From: a virus
Length of the DNA: 48,261 nucleotides
Virus record (IMG/VR): IMGVR_UViG_3300042905_003232
Span: 1 to 48,261 of that record
Reading direction: 5' to 3' (one strand)
Positions 25,670 to 32,652 of the stretch are shown here, in pieces. Numbering within the stretch: the first letter of the stretch is position 1; every line of letters begins with the position of its first letter. Made by a program: the position numbers and the translations under genes. Under the pieces are notes generated by a model. It was not told where the DNA came from. It did not search any database and worked only from the letters and a program-made list of their open reading frames with translations.

Positions 25670-25873
25670 ATGGCATTCAGACCAAACATTGATAACGCCG
25701 TGATGACGATGGAAGAAGTGGCCGAGAAAGTAATTGCGATTGGCATCGAGAAAGTTGCCAAGCAGGCTGGGCTCACAGAGCGCATCGTGCGCAAGTTCAC
25801 GGTCAACGTGATGGCGTCAAAAAACTCTGACATTGCAAAGATCAAGACGGCGATCAAGGAGCTGTCAAACTAA
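25670..25873 (+). CDS. Small helix-turn-helix protein
   Basis: 67 residues; the middle VAKQAGLTERIVRKFTVNVM is a recognisable helix-turn-helix. Short size and single HTH fit a Cro-like repressor. With about 70 near-identical promoters around it, a small DNA binder inside the array is a natural candidate for their common regulator. Confidence 0.65.
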   Translation: MAFRPNIDNAVMTMEEVAEKVIAIGIEKVAKQAGLTERIVRKFTVNVMASKNSDIAKIKTAIKELSN

Positions 25874-25911
25874 GGATTGTAAGATATCACCATACAACGA
25901 AAGGAGAGACT

Positions 25912-26031
25912 ATCGGCACGCTGCTCATACTCGCACGGTACTTGTATAGGTACATTAAAGACTACAAAGCACGGGCACGTCAGGCTCGCATAGACGGAGC
26001 AGGTCCGCAACGACGGGCAGCTGACACGTAA
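25912..26031 (+). CDS. 39-residue basic peptide with a possible ATC start
   Basis: A normal cassette (-10 TAAGAT at 25880-25885) and the strong site AAAGGAGAG lead into a 39-codon frame that begins ATC, six bases after the site; no ATG, GTG or TTG is nearby. The reading IGTLLILARYLYRYIKDY resembles the start of the peptide at 29725 (MGLLTTYLAYRYGKK), which argues that it is a gene with a rare or mutated start codon. Confidence 0.35.
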   Translation: MGTLLILARYLYRYIKDYKARARQARIDGAGPQRRAADT

Positions 26032-26121
26032 GCGGCAAGCGGCATGGCAAGGCCCGGTATATATTGACGGGCAGCATTCTGAGGAATGTAAAGTAATCAT
26101 ATCAACAACGAAAGGACACAC

Positions 26122-26319
26122 ATGAACTTGACACACTACTTCGCTGCCGATGGCAGCTATGGCAGCGCCGACCTGGTCATCGTTGACACATCCAACTGGT
26201 CTATTGACGAGTGGGACATTGTCGAGAATGCACCAGACAGCGAGCGCATGTCAATCGCATGGCAGCTGAGCAATGGCCCAAGCGTCAACCCTGACCAAGA
26301 TCCACTTCCTGGAATCTAA
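26122..26319 (+). CDS. 65-residue acidic array protein
   Basis: -10 TAAAGT at 26089-26094, leader ACGAAAGGACACAC. Acidic, aromatic-rich (SYGSADLVIVDTSNWSIDEW). The C-terminal codons run into the next cassette. Unrecognised. Confidence 0.65.
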   Translation: MNLTHYFAADGSYGSADLVIVDTSNWSIDEWDIVENAPDSERMSIAWQLSNGPSVNPDQDPLPGI

Positions 26320-26357
26320 GGACAGTAAAGTAACTCGCAACGAAAGGACACACACAC

Positions 26358-26618
26358 ATGAAAGTAACCAAGGAAGACTACCAGGACCTAGTCAATACGA
26401 TTAGGCCATTTGACACAGCGGACCTCCGCGAGACCTACCGCACATTGCATGCCGAAGGCAAGCTGCGCGCAAATGATCTTGACATGCGCTATCGCTGGGA
26501 CTTATACCATCGTGCATGGGATCTTGGATTCCGTCTCAGTAATCGTGACGAGTACAACGATGCTCATATTGACACTGCACTTCGCAAGGCAGTTGACTCG
26601 CTGAACTCAGGAATGTAG
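26358..26618 (+). CDS. 86-residue helical array protein
   Basis: -10 TAAAGT at 26326-26331. Helical with alternating charge (TADLRETYRTLHAEGKLR, YRWDLYHRAWDLGF). The final codons (AACTCAGGAATGTAG) are the next promoter cassette, and the stop codon is part of its -10 box. Confidence 0.65.
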   Translation: MKVTKEDYQDLVNTIRPFDTADLRETYRTLHAEGKLRANDLDMRYRWDLYHRAWDLGFRLSNRDEYNDAHIDTALRKAVDSLNSGM

Positions 26619-26627
26619 AATAACAGC

Positions 26628-26906
26628 ATGACAACAACAACGACAAAGCCTACACACGAAGAAGTGCTCGCTGCCTTTGACCTAGTCTCGCATGCATTGC
26701 ATGGCCGACCAGGTACCAAGCTATTTGAAGCAACCTTCATTCCAGAAGATGCGCCGTACCCGAGCGTTGACCTTTGGGATGTCCGTTACTTCAGAGCGAC
26801 AGACAAGAAAGAAGCAACCAAGCTCGCCAGGATCTACGGCAAGGACATTCTCGGAAAGAGGATGATCTATGTCTATGTCGCAGGGCGTGCTATGCCTTGT
26901 ATGTAA
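26628..26906 (+). CDS. 92-residue array protein, leaderless
   Basis: TAGAAT (26616-26621), six bases, then ATG; there is no ribosome site, so the mRNA probably starts at the A of the ATG. Begins with Thr repeats (TTTTTKPTHEEV), then a mixed alpha/beta region (LFEATFIPEDAPYPSVDLWD, KEATKLARIYGKDIL). Unrecognised. Confidence 0.7.
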   Translation: MTTTTTKPTHEEVLAAFDLVSHALHGRPGTKLFEATFIPEDAPYPSVDLWDVRYFRATDKKEATKLARIYGKDILGKRMIYVYVAGRAMPCM

Positions 26907-26931
26907 GTTCTCCGGAACTTATAATGGTCTC

Positions 26932-27003
26932 AGAATACAGCGGCGCAAGCCTGACGCTCGAGTCATAGATAAGACTGAGCTCGACTAAGCGCCACTGTAT
27001 TCT
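26932..27003 (+). ncRNA. Predicted 72-nt hairpin RNA with closed ends
   Basis: A full cassette (-10 TATAAT 26920-26925) has no ORF behind it. The predicted +1 (A26932) begins AGAATACAG, which pairs perfectly with CTGTATTCT (26995-27003), then one C-A mismatch, then GGCGC/GCGCC. An inner CTCGAGTC/GACTGAG helix fills the middle. The 3' arm ends exactly at the next cassette. Confidence 0.65.
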
Positions 27004-27048
27004 AAGGAATGTATATTGATTCCAACAACCAAACACGAAAGGACAACG

Positions 27049-27234
27049 ATGTACAAATACTGTGCGTCAGTAGTACTGACATTTGACCAATTTGAAGCCG
27101 AGGATGGCGATGCAGCTGACATGCTGCTCGAAGACTTCATTGACAAGCTCAATGAGCTCTGCGAAGGCATAGACTCTAAACTGGTCTACCATTCAGCCGA
27201 CTCTCATGTCGAGCACGTAGCTTTAGCTTTCTAA
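27049..27234 (+). CDS. 61-residue array protein
   Basis: Start after GAAAGGACAACG (-10 TATATT at 27012-27017); an earlier ATG lies within the leader. Beta strand then acidic helix (YCASVVLTFDQFEAEDGD, LLEDFIDKLNELCEG), then a strand: a ferredoxin-like sketch. Unrecognised. Confidence 0.65.
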   Translation: MYKYCASVVLTFDQFEAEDGDAADMLLEDFIDKLNELCEGIDSKLVYHSADSHVEHVALAF

Positions 27235-27252
27235 GGAAAGTATACTGATTCC

Positions 27253-27331
27253 ACGAAGCGGTCCGGCAAAACCGCGCAACATAGAGGACCACGTGTCAAG
27301 TCGGTTGTAGCCAAAGTAGCCGGGCCGTTTC
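27253..27331 (+). ncRNA. Predicted 79-nt structured RNA
   Basis: Cassette with TATACT (27241-27246) and no ORF. Thirteen positions 27255-27267 pair with 27319-27331 (GAAGCGGTCCGGC with GCCGGGCCGTTTC, two G-U pairs). The inner part has a short GGTCC/GGACC option. As in the previous RNA, the closing stem starts within three bases of +1 and its 3' arm runs into the next cassette. Confidence 0.6.
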
Positions 27332-27378
27332 TAAGGAAAGTATAATGATCACATCAACCCATACCGAAAGGACAAGCA

Positions 27379-27708
27379 ATGACCACATCAACAGTGACCA
27401 CGACTTCTAAAGTCGAGATCATCGAGATCATCACCGACTTGGATCCAGCAATGGAAGCCAAGATCGTTGAGTTCAACGAAGCCAAGGCAGCCATCAAGGC
27501 TCTCGAGGCTAAGAAGCAAGCAGCGGAGACAGCGATCCGTGAAGCACTCAAGGGCAACAACATCGGCTTCATCAATGGAGTCGAGCGTGTCCGGGTCTCA
27601 CATCGCAACATGAGCAAGATTGATCGTGATCTTCTCAAGACAGCGTTCCCCGAGGCGTACATGGCATCATTGGTTGAGTCACCATACACGGTGCTTCAAG
27701 CCAAGTAA
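27379..27708 (+). CDS. 109-residue coiled-coil array protein
   Basis: -10 TATAAT at 27341-27346. Long charged helix (KIVEFNEAKAAIKALEAKKQ), then FPEAYMASLVESPYTVLQAK, an ending I associate with accessory proteins of phage recombination nucleases (YqaJ neighbours). That link is weak; no nuclease lies next to it. Confidence 0.6.
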   Translation: MTTSTVTTTSKVEIIEIITDLDPAMEAKIVEFNEAKAAIKALEAKKQAAETAIREALKGNNIGFINGVERVRVSHRNMSKIDRDLLKTAFPEAYMASLVESPYTVLQAK

Positions 27709-27723
27709 GCCATCCCAAGTTGC

Positions 27724-27762
27724 GGCTGGCTGGCCGGAAAGCGAACCCCGGTACAGCCAGTC
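27724..27762 (+). terminator. Hairpin before a cassette
   Basis: GGCTGGCTG (27724-27732) pairs with CAGCCAGTC (27754-27762) with one G-U, and CCGG/CCGG inside. No T-run. Confidence 0.4.
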
Positions 27763-27814
27763 ACAAACTACGGAATATATAATGGACTCACCAACCAATA
27801 CGAAAGGACAAGCA

Positions 27815-28228
27815 ATGACCAATCAAGCGAAGTTCCTGCTCCCAGGAGCAGAGGTAGTAATCAAAGAACGCCGATACAACCACAACGACAAGCGTGGCTA
27901 CTCAGTAGCACCTCGGATGTATGTCTGGGCAGACGAGACATTCAACATCGCAGAAGACATGATGAATCGCACTCGCCGGCCACACACCGAGTGGAAGAAG
28001 ATCATCAAGCCGCTGTTTGCGTCTTACCTCCCGCAGGTTAGCCTCGAGAAGTTCTCGTGGTCTCAATACGCAGGTTGCACGTGCCCTTGCTCGCCAGGAT
28101 TCATTTTAGGCAAGCAAAGCGTGCTGCTCGAGGACGGGCGAGTATTCTGGCCGTTTGACATTCACGTGACTCTCAAGGGTGCCCCCACCGTTGATGAGTC
28201 TAAGCCTGGACGGTTGGTCACCGTCTAG
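27815..28228 (+). CDS. 137-residue basic array protein with Cys cluster
   Basis: Start after GAAAGGACAAGCA (-10 TATAAT 27778-27783); longer frames read through the upstream gene's end. Basic N-terminal half with aromatic residues, then YAGCTCPCSPGFILG (three close cysteines) and beta strands. The CTCPC motif may bind metal. I recall similar proteins only as phage hypotheticals. Confidence 0.65.
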   Translation: MTNQAKFLLPGAEVVIKERRYNHNDKRGYSVAPRMYVWADETFNIAEDMMNRTRRPHTEWKKIIKPLFASYLPQVSLEKFSWSQYAGCTCPCSPGFILGKQSVLLEDGRVFWPFDIHVTLKGAPTVDESKPGRLVTV

Positions 28229-28231
28229 CCC

Positions 28232-28283
28232 GGCGCTCGAGCGCAGCAGGTATAACCCCTTTCGTCCCTGCTGTGCTCGCGCC
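28232..28283 (+). terminator. Hairpin before a cassette
   Basis: GGCGCTCGAGCGCAGCAGG pairs with the segment ending at 28283 (CCTGCTG, then GCTC, then GCGCC). The loop contains CCCCTTTCGTC. No T-run. Confidence 0.4.
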
Positions 28284-28309
28284 AATTCTCGGGACTATAC
28301 AATTACACC

Positions 28310-28483
28310 ATGAACAACGATGGAGAAACAATGACAACCAACTACCGAGTATCAATCTACGCTTGCGTGGATGTTGACGCCACGAGTAAAGAGAATGCCG
28401 AAGAAGTAGCAGCTGAACTCGTCCGTGACAGGGCAATCAAGATCAGCGACTTTGAGTTTGACGCTTCAGAGATTGAGGACTAG
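28310..28483 (+). CDS. 57-residue acidic array protein with two possible starts
   Basis: TACAAT (28298-28303), six bases, ATG: leaderless reading. An in-frame ATG at 28331 is preceded by GATGGAGAAACA, so it also has a ribosome site and gives 50 residues. The sequence VSIYACVDVDATSKENAEEV followed by acidic beta strands looks like a ferredoxin-like DUF. Both starts may be used. Confidence 0.6.
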   Translation: MNNDGETMTTNYRVSIYACVDVDATSKENAEEVAAELVRDRAIKISDFEFDASEIED

Positions 28484-28533
28484 CATTCTCAGGAATGTAT
28501 AATGACTACATACCCAAGACGAAAGGACAAGCA

Positions 28534-28731
28534 ATGTTCAAGCACAATCCAAACTCACTCGGTGACGCTCACGAAGCGATTACCAAAGTATCCAATCAAC
28601 TCAACCGAGGACTCATCAATCCAAGCGATGCGTACGCTCAGTTCCTGCGGATCCTGATTGACTTCAAGATGGAGACCCTCCATGACGAGCGTCATGGCTA
28701 CGTCCACGCTTACTCGCTAGACAGCGAGTAG
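28534..28731 (+). CDS. 65-residue helical array protein
   Basis: Start after GAAAGGACAAGCA (-10 TATAAT 28498-28503). The ATG within GAATGTATAATG of the cassette is in frame and would add 13 promoter-encoded residues (MYNDYIPKTKGQA); I reject it because the same peptide recurs before unrelated genes. Helical (AHEAITKVSNQLNRGLI). Confidence 0.65.
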   Translation: MFKHNPNSLGDAHEAITKVSNQLNRGLINPSDAYAQFLRILIDFKMETLHDERHGYVHAYSLDSE

Positions 28732-28789
28732 GACGTCCTTCTAAGGAATGTATAATGACTACATCAACCACAACGACGGAAGGAAAGTT

Positions 28790-29080
28790 ATGAGCTTACT
28801 AATCAAAGAAACAGACAAGGTGCTATTCCAGAGCCGCGGAGACAATACAGAGGTCTTCATCTTGCTCGAGACAGATGGCTTCAAAGTTCTTTGGGGCGAC
28901 TATGTTGCCAATGCTTGGGAAGAAAAGTATGTCTCGCTCGGTACAGCGCTCGCTCGAGCAGCTGTCCTGGTTCATGCTTCCGAGCACAATGACAACTTCG
29001 GCTTTAGGCAATCATCTGAACAAGAGTTTGACCAGACATGGAATCAAGCAATGGATGCCTTCGTGTTCTATGAGAACTAA
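28790..29080 (+). CDS. 96-residue acidic array protein
   Basis: -10 TATAAT at 28751-28756, site GGAAGGAAAG. Alternating beta strands and helix (VLFQSRGDNTEVFILLETDG, GTALARAAVLVHASEHND). The leader again creates a false upstream ATG. Unrecognised. Confidence 0.65.
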   Translation: MSLLIKETDKVLFQSRGDNTEVFILLETDGFKVLWGDYVANAWEEKYVSLGTALARAAVLVHASEHNDNFGFRQSSEQEFDQTWNQAMDAFVFYEN

Positions 29081-29119
29081 GGAATGTAAGATGTACTCAC
29101 ACAACACGAAAGGACAATC

Positions 29120-29512
29120 ATGGAAGTAGACAAAAAGACAGCACTCGCAATCAGCGAAGAGATCTACGCTGCGGCCGATGCAATCTTTGCGCGGCACGGC
29201 ATGGCTCGAGCCAAGTCACGGACCAAGTACGGCATCTCGTACTCGCTCACCGTTGACGCAACTCCGGTAACTATCGGCGAGAACGGGATCAACGAGTCAA
29301 CAATTGAAGCCCAGTCATACAGGACATTGCACAGTTCATACGGATTGCCGGCTGGCTTGCTTGGCAAGAAGTTCTCGGTCAACGGGACTGACTACGCATT
29401 TGCAGGCATCGCAACGAGCCGATCAAAGTATCCGATCTACGTGAAGAACTTGGAAACGGGTGGCATGTCATTCTTCCAAGAAAGCGTCAAGCGCTTCTTG
29501 GTAGATGCATGA
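29120..29512 (+). CDS. 130-residue array protein, coupled to the next gene
   Basis: -10 TAAGAT at 29087-29092, GAAAGGACAATC leader. Helical N-terminus (ALAISEEIYAAADAIFARHG), then strands (YGISYSLTVDATPVTIGENG, FSVNGTDYAFAGIATSRSK). Stop overlaps the next start by four bases, one of few two-gene units in the array. Unrecognised. Confidence 0.65.
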   Translation: MEVDKKTALAISEEIYAAADAIFARHGMARAKSRTKYGISYSLTVDATPVTIGENGINESTIEAQSYRTLHSSYGLPAGLLGKKFSVNGTDYAFAGIATSRSKYPIYVKNLETGGMSFFQESVKRFLVDA

Positions 29513-29715
29513 CCGAGTACGAAGTCCGCATGGTCTTCCGTGTCACTGAAGAAAACAGCGGCATGGAGGACCAAATTGCTGAACGGGCATGGTCTTTCAT
29601 CCAACAGACTCTTGAGCCGACATCAATTGACGTGCTCAGTGTCAACGAGATTCCAGAAGCACCTTCGGCAGAGATCATCCGAGTACTCTTCCCACGAGAA
29701 GACTCGGGAAAGTAG
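29509..29715 (+). CDS. 68-residue array protein, second of a pair
   Basis: ATGA overlap with the preceding gene. Strand-helix-strand (YEVRMVFRVTEENSG, RAWSFIQQTLEPTS, IDVLSVNEIP), acidic. Its last codons encode the GGGAAAG element of the next promoter. Confidence 0.65.
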   Translation: MTEYEVRMVFRVTEENSGMEDQIAERAWSFIQQTLEPTSIDVLSVNEIPEAPSAEIIRVLFPREDSGK

Positions 29716-29724
29716 ACTGATGGC

Positions 29725-29895
29725 ATGGGACTACTAACTACATACCTAGCGTACAGGTACGGAAAGAAGAAAGCGTCAGGGACTCGGCTGCGAGACAGAC
29801 TGCCGTCGAGCGCGTACGGCCCATCAGACATCTGCGACAACTGCGGCTTTGAACTACGCAAGCACGCAAGTGACGCAAATCGTTCATGTCCGTAA
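29725..29895 (+). CDS. 56-residue basic zinc-like peptide, leaderless
   Basis: TAGACT (29713-29718), six bases, ATG. Basic, hydrophobic-aromatic start (MGLLTTYLAYRYGKKK), an Arg-rich middle and CDNC near the end with a final Cys, possibly a zinc finger. The opening resembles the ATC-start frame at 25912. Confidence 0.6.
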   Translation: MGLLTTYLAYRYGKKKASGTRLRDRLPSSAYGPSDICDNCGFELRKHASDANRSCP

Positions 29896-29944
29896 ACTAC
29901 GGAATGTAAAGTAACAGCATCAACCCAACACGAAAGGACAAACA

Positions 29945-30127
29945 GTGATCACAGGAACCCCATTCCGCGTCGAGCGCATAGACATGGCAGTACACGTCTG
30001 GCTCGCCGAGATGCCAAGGCTCATAATCCCAATTGAGGACAGCAAGGATCCAGAGGGAGTTGAAGACTTCTGGTCAGCGCTCGTTGAGCATGCTGAACTT
30101 CTTGCGGAAGGTCTGTACCAAGACTAA
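29945..30127 (+). CDS. 60-residue acidic array protein, GTG start
   Basis: -10 TAAAGT at 29907-29912, leader CACGAAAGGACAAACA before GTG. Sequence FRVERIDMAVHVWLAEMPRL then acidic helix (VEDFWSALVEHAELLAEG). Unrecognised. Confidence 0.65.
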   Translation: MITGTPFRVERIDMAVHVWLAEMPRLIIPIEDSKDPEGVEDFWSALVEHAELLAEGLYQD

Positions 30128-30177
30128 ACTCAGGAAAGTAAGATGGTGGCATGAACGAAACAACGAAAGGACATCAA

Positions 30178-30519
30178 GTGCTTACATTCACTGTCAAAGA
30201 AGAAACGAAGTACCACAAGTCGGCAGGCGAGACTGCCTCTTGGTACTACGAAGTGCTTGTACCAGCCGGCGTGTACAAGGCACGCTGCACGACATTGGGC
30301 GGGGACGAGACTGACCTCGAGAATGCGTATTGGGTAACAGCAACACTGCACGGGACGTGCGTCAATGGTTGGCTGCCTGGCTATAAGTGCAACGGCGCTG
30401 AAAAGGAATTTGGCAAGCCAATGGACAACCGTGTCCAGACATACGGATTCATGGTCCGCGACAGCATTGCGAAGGGCGAAGGTCCGTGGCAAGTCCAAGA
30501 ACTCGGGACTGTAAAATAG
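30178..30519 (+). CDS. 113-residue array protein (GTG start, or ATG at 30151)
   Basis: The GTG follows GAAAGGACATCAA at normal spacing. However, an in-frame ATG at 30151 lies exactly six bases behind the -10 (TAAGAT 30139-30144), so a leaderless form with nine extra residues is also possible. Beta-rich (ASWYYEVLVPAGVYKARCTT), two Cys further on. The final codons ELGTVK are the next promoter cassette read as protein. Confidence 0.65.
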   Translation: MLTFTVKEETKYHKSAGETASWYYEVLVPAGVYKARCTTLGGDETDLENAYWVTATLHGTCVNGWLPGYKCNGAEKEFGKPMDNRVQTYGFMVRDSIAKGEGPWQVQELGTVK

Positions 30520-30523
30520 TCTC

Positions 30524-30665
30524 ACAAGGATTGGTCGGGTAACACCGACCAGGAAGGTACAGGGTAATCCCTGCTAAGCAAAGCACACATCAAGCACAAG
30601 AGCATACTGGCCGGACACCGGCTGGTCCCTGCCAAGCACGCAAGTATGAGTAGCGGCCTTCCAAA
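30524..30665 (+). ncRNA. Predicted structured RNA of about 140 nt
   Basis: TAAAAT (30512-30517) with no ORF behind. Hairpins: TGGTCGG/CCGACCA (30532/30545), CAGGG-taat-CCCTG (30560-30573), GCCGG/CCGGC. GGAAGG (30552-30557) and CCTTCC (30657-30662) close the whole. The following AAATTTTAC may end it. Confidence 0.55.
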
Positions 30666-30712
30666 TTTTACTCGGGATTGTAAAATGATCTCACAACGAC
30701 GGAAGGAAGAAA

Positions 30713-30997
30713 ATGAAACTTACATACGAAGTGGATGTCGCATTTAGCGATGACTACCCAACACTCACACATTCCCTTGAGGCCCTGCGAAAGCTTTGCC
30801 CATCGGCATGGGTAAGAATTGACCAGGCTGAAGGCCCGGGTGGCGGATGGCCAGTCGTGACGGTCAGGCTCGACGAGTGGGACAATGACGGGTTCTGCAC
30901 GTGGTATGGCGGCGAAGGCGCAACGGCCGAAAGTCTGCTCGCCGAGTGCGACATTGAACCGATCCGCGAGGAAGGTCACCCAGGGATCTGGGACTAA
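30713..30997 (+). CDS. 94-residue acidic array protein
   Basis: -10 TAAAAT at 30681-30686, site GGAAGGAAG. Strand-helix-strand opening (LTYEVDVAFSDDYP, HSLEALRKLCPS), acidic, with Trp-rich segments (AWVRIDQ, VRLDEWDNDGFCTWYGG). Shares the MKLxxxEV opening and general plan with the 63-residue protein at 31291, so they may be distant relatives. Confidence 0.65.
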   Translation: MKLTYEVDVAFSDDYPTLTHSLEALRKLCPSAWVRIDQAEGPGGGWPVVTVRLDEWDNDGFCTWYGGEGATAESLLAECDIEPIREEGHPGIWD

Positions 30998-31019
30998 CTC
31001 GGGAATGTAAAATGATCTC

Positions 31020-31252
31020 GCACAGGTGGCGAGGGCAAGCCTAGCCGCACAGCGCGGACGGGTCATGAGTGAGCGGTATTCCTCCTGCAGGGGGCTTTAC
31101 TAACCAAAGTGGCATGGCGACCACTAGGCCGACACTCGTCCTCCCACCTGTGAGGAACGGAGATATGCGAGGTGGCGTGTGGCCACACGGACTGCCTAAG
31201 GCTCAATCCCGAAAGGGGCGTCTGAACCATCTCGCTAAGTCTCTGTTCTCGG
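31020..31252 (+). ncRNA. Predicted structured RNA of about 230 nt
   Basis: TAAAAT (31008-31013), no credible ORF. CACAGGTGG (31021-31029) pairs exactly with 31144-31152, enclosing the first domain; GCGAGGTGG (31167-31175) pairs with CCATCTCGC (31227-31235), enclosing a second domain with a GTGTGGCCACAC hairpin. Contains CTAAGGCTC and TTCCTCC, words that also occur in the two paralogous RNAs at 31.9 and 34.8 kb. Confidence 0.55.
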
Positions 31253-31290
31253 GAACGTAAAATGATTCAACACACGACGGAAGGACACAC

Positions 31291-31482
31291 ATGAAACTAC
31301 AGACAGTTGAAGTCACGTTCAATGCGGAGCACTACAGCCTCGTGGTTGCTCTCAAGCAAGCAGCCACCGACTGGCTTGCGGATCGCGAGCGCGCAGGCGA
31401 AAGCGACACTGTTGTCGAGATCGGGACATTCATCACAGATGAAGTCTCTCCTGAGTTGAAGCGCAAACTCCGGAACTTATAA
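31291..31482 (+). CDS. 63-residue array protein
   Basis: -10 TAAAAT at 31258-31263, leader ACGACGGAAGGACACAC. VEVTFNAEHYSLVVALKQAA then charged helix. The last codons (KLRNL) are the next cassette in frame and the stop is its -10. Confidence 0.65.
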   Translation: MKLQTVEVTFNAEHYSLVVALKQAATDWLADRERAGESDTVVEIGTFITDEVSPELKRKLRNL

Positions 31483-31518
31483 TGGTCTCGTACAACCGAC
31501 CACGATGAAAGGACAGCA

Positions 31519-31659
31519 ATGACAGACGAAGCACTCGCCAACATTGGCTACGTGAATCACATCAACAAAGTGTCAGGCGGCAGCTACACTTGGGAAGACC
31601 TGAAGGAGATGGGCCTTCCAACCTACGTGACACCTGAAGGGTGGATAACCTGGGAGTAG
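31519..31659 (+). CDS. 46-residue array peptide
   Basis: -10 TATAAT at 31478-31483, site GATGAAAGGACAGCA. Helix, then aromatic residues (GSYTWEDLKEMGLPTYVTPE), ending WITWE. Resembles a small winged or SAP-like fragment; not assigned. Confidence 0.6.
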   Translation: MTDEALANIGYVNHINKVSGGSYTWEDLKEMGLPTYVTPEGWITWE

Positions 31660-31706
31660 CAAACTCAGGAATGTATAATGATCTCATCACGACGAAAGGA
31701 CACAAA

Positions 31707-31829
31707 GTGTTAGCAGCTCAAGACATTGTTATCTCAGGAGAGTTCATTGATAGCGTAAGCTTCATGATAATTGGAGCGAGCCTTGCGGTTCTCACAATGA
31801 TCTACCTGAATCTCAGGAAAGTAAAATAG
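31707..31829 (+). CDS. 40-residue membrane peptide, GTG start
   Basis: GTG after GAAAGGACACAAA (-10 TATAAT 31674-31679). Almost entirely one membrane helix (VSFMIIGASLAVLTMIYLNL), basic end. The last five codons (LRKVK) and stop are the next promoter. Candidate small membrane effector. Confidence 0.6.
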   Translation: MLAAQDIVISGEFIDSVSFMIIGASLAVLTMIYLNLRKVK

Positions 31830-31833
31830 TCTC

Positions 31834-31909
31834 GCGGGTTGGAACGACCCACACCTTCCGATTATGGAAGGCCCTGGCCCAGGGTAAAAGTTCCAGGGCG
31901 CTCATCAAA
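31834..31909 (+). ncRNA. Predicted small RNA with three hairpins
   Basis: TAAAAT (31822-31827), no ORF. GGGT/ACCC near the 5' end, CCTTCC/GGAAGG (31854-31871) and GCCCTGG/CCAGGGC (31871-31899) stack in succession. The next cassette starts about ten bases later. Confidence 0.5.
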
Positions 31910-31931
31910 CTACGGAATGTAGAATGATAGC

Positions 31932-32156
31932 ATACCCGGTACGCCGGGAAACAACATAGCAACTACCTGGTTGCGAACGACCCGTCCCTGCAAGTTAAGG
32001 CTCTGCATAACGATAAGGCTCTGATCAATCCCGGGATTGACCATCCGTCCTCCTCTTAGTTATCCGTCCACTTCTCGCACACGTTGTATCGTTCAAGGCC
32101 GCCGACGGGCGAAGGGTAGGGAGGTAGCTCCTCCAGCTATGTTGCTTCCCGGCGAA
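31932..32156 (+). ncRNA. Structured RNA A, paralogue of the RNA at 34.8 kb
   Basis: TAGAAT (31920-31925), no ORF in 270 bases. CGCCGGGAAACAACATAGC (31942-31960) pairs with 32136-32154 at 18 of 19 positions and closes the molecule. Inside: GCAAC/GTTGC hairpin followed by GGTTGCGAACGA, two AAGGCTCTG repeats (31997, 32015), a TCAATC/GATTGA hairpin, ATCCGTCCTCCTCT (32043-32056) and a shorter ATCCGTCC, and a GGAG/CTCC hairpin just before the closing stem. The order and many exact words recur in the second RNA. Confidence 0.75.
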
Positions 32157-32204
32157 CTGAGGAACATATAATGATCTCACACCAACGACGAAGGGACAAA
32201 ACGC

Positions 32205-32399
32205 ATGGACTATAAAGTAGGGGACACGGTCGTGTACTCACCATTTGGAAGCACACGAGTTAAGATAGGTGTCATAACAGCAAAGCATGCAATTGTCGGC
32301 CACGGCTGTCAGCCAGGCTTTGTAATGACCACAGAAGTCGGTAGTGGCTTTTGGGGACTGGACTCACAGATTCTTGAGGTTCGCCCAGCCGAAGTGTAA
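32205..32399 (+). CDS. 64-residue SH3/KOW-like protein (paralogue of 36678)
   Basis: -10 TATAAT at 32167-32172, leader ACGACGAAGGGACA. MDYKVGDTVVY opening and beta strands to FWGLDSQILEV; the gene at 36678 has MDYKIGDTISY and VWGYDEQIVV in the same order. Small beta-barrel domains of this kind bind RNA or ribosomal proteins. Duplicated within the array. Confidence 0.7.
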   Translation: MDYKVGDTVVYSPFGSTRVKIGVITAKHAIVGHGCQPGFVMTTEVGSGFWGLDSQILEVRPAEV

Positions 32400-32445
32400 A
32401 ACTCAGGACTGTACAATGAGCTCAACAACGACGAAGGGACATCAC

Positions 32446-32613
32446 ATGAAAGCCACACAGGAACAGACATACACGGTCATGATCGGCGATGCGGGTGGTA
32501 GCGAAGTCTACCGAACTGGCCTCACGCTCGAGCGCGCTCGTGAGATGGTGGAAGCATGCGCACACCACAACAAGACCAATGACTCTGGCTACGTTCTCTG
32601 GATCTCGATCTAG
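32446..32613 (+). CDS. 55-residue array protein
   Basis: -10 TACAAT at 32412-32417. Strand, then helix (LTLERAREMVEACAHHN), then YVLWISI. The stop TAG lies in the next cassette. Unrecognised. Confidence 0.6.
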   Translation: MKATQEQTYTVMIGDAGGSEVYRTGLTLERAREMVEACAHHNKTNDSGYVLWISI

Positions 32614-32652
32614 GGAACGTATAATGTACTCACCAACGACGAAAGGACAACA

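Noticed and set aside
28495-28533. Upstream ATG inside cassettes giving starts such as MYNDYI or MYNDLI
   Set aside because: The ATG belongs to GGAATGTATAATG of the promoter and recurs before unrelated genes; the true start lies behind GAAAGGA.
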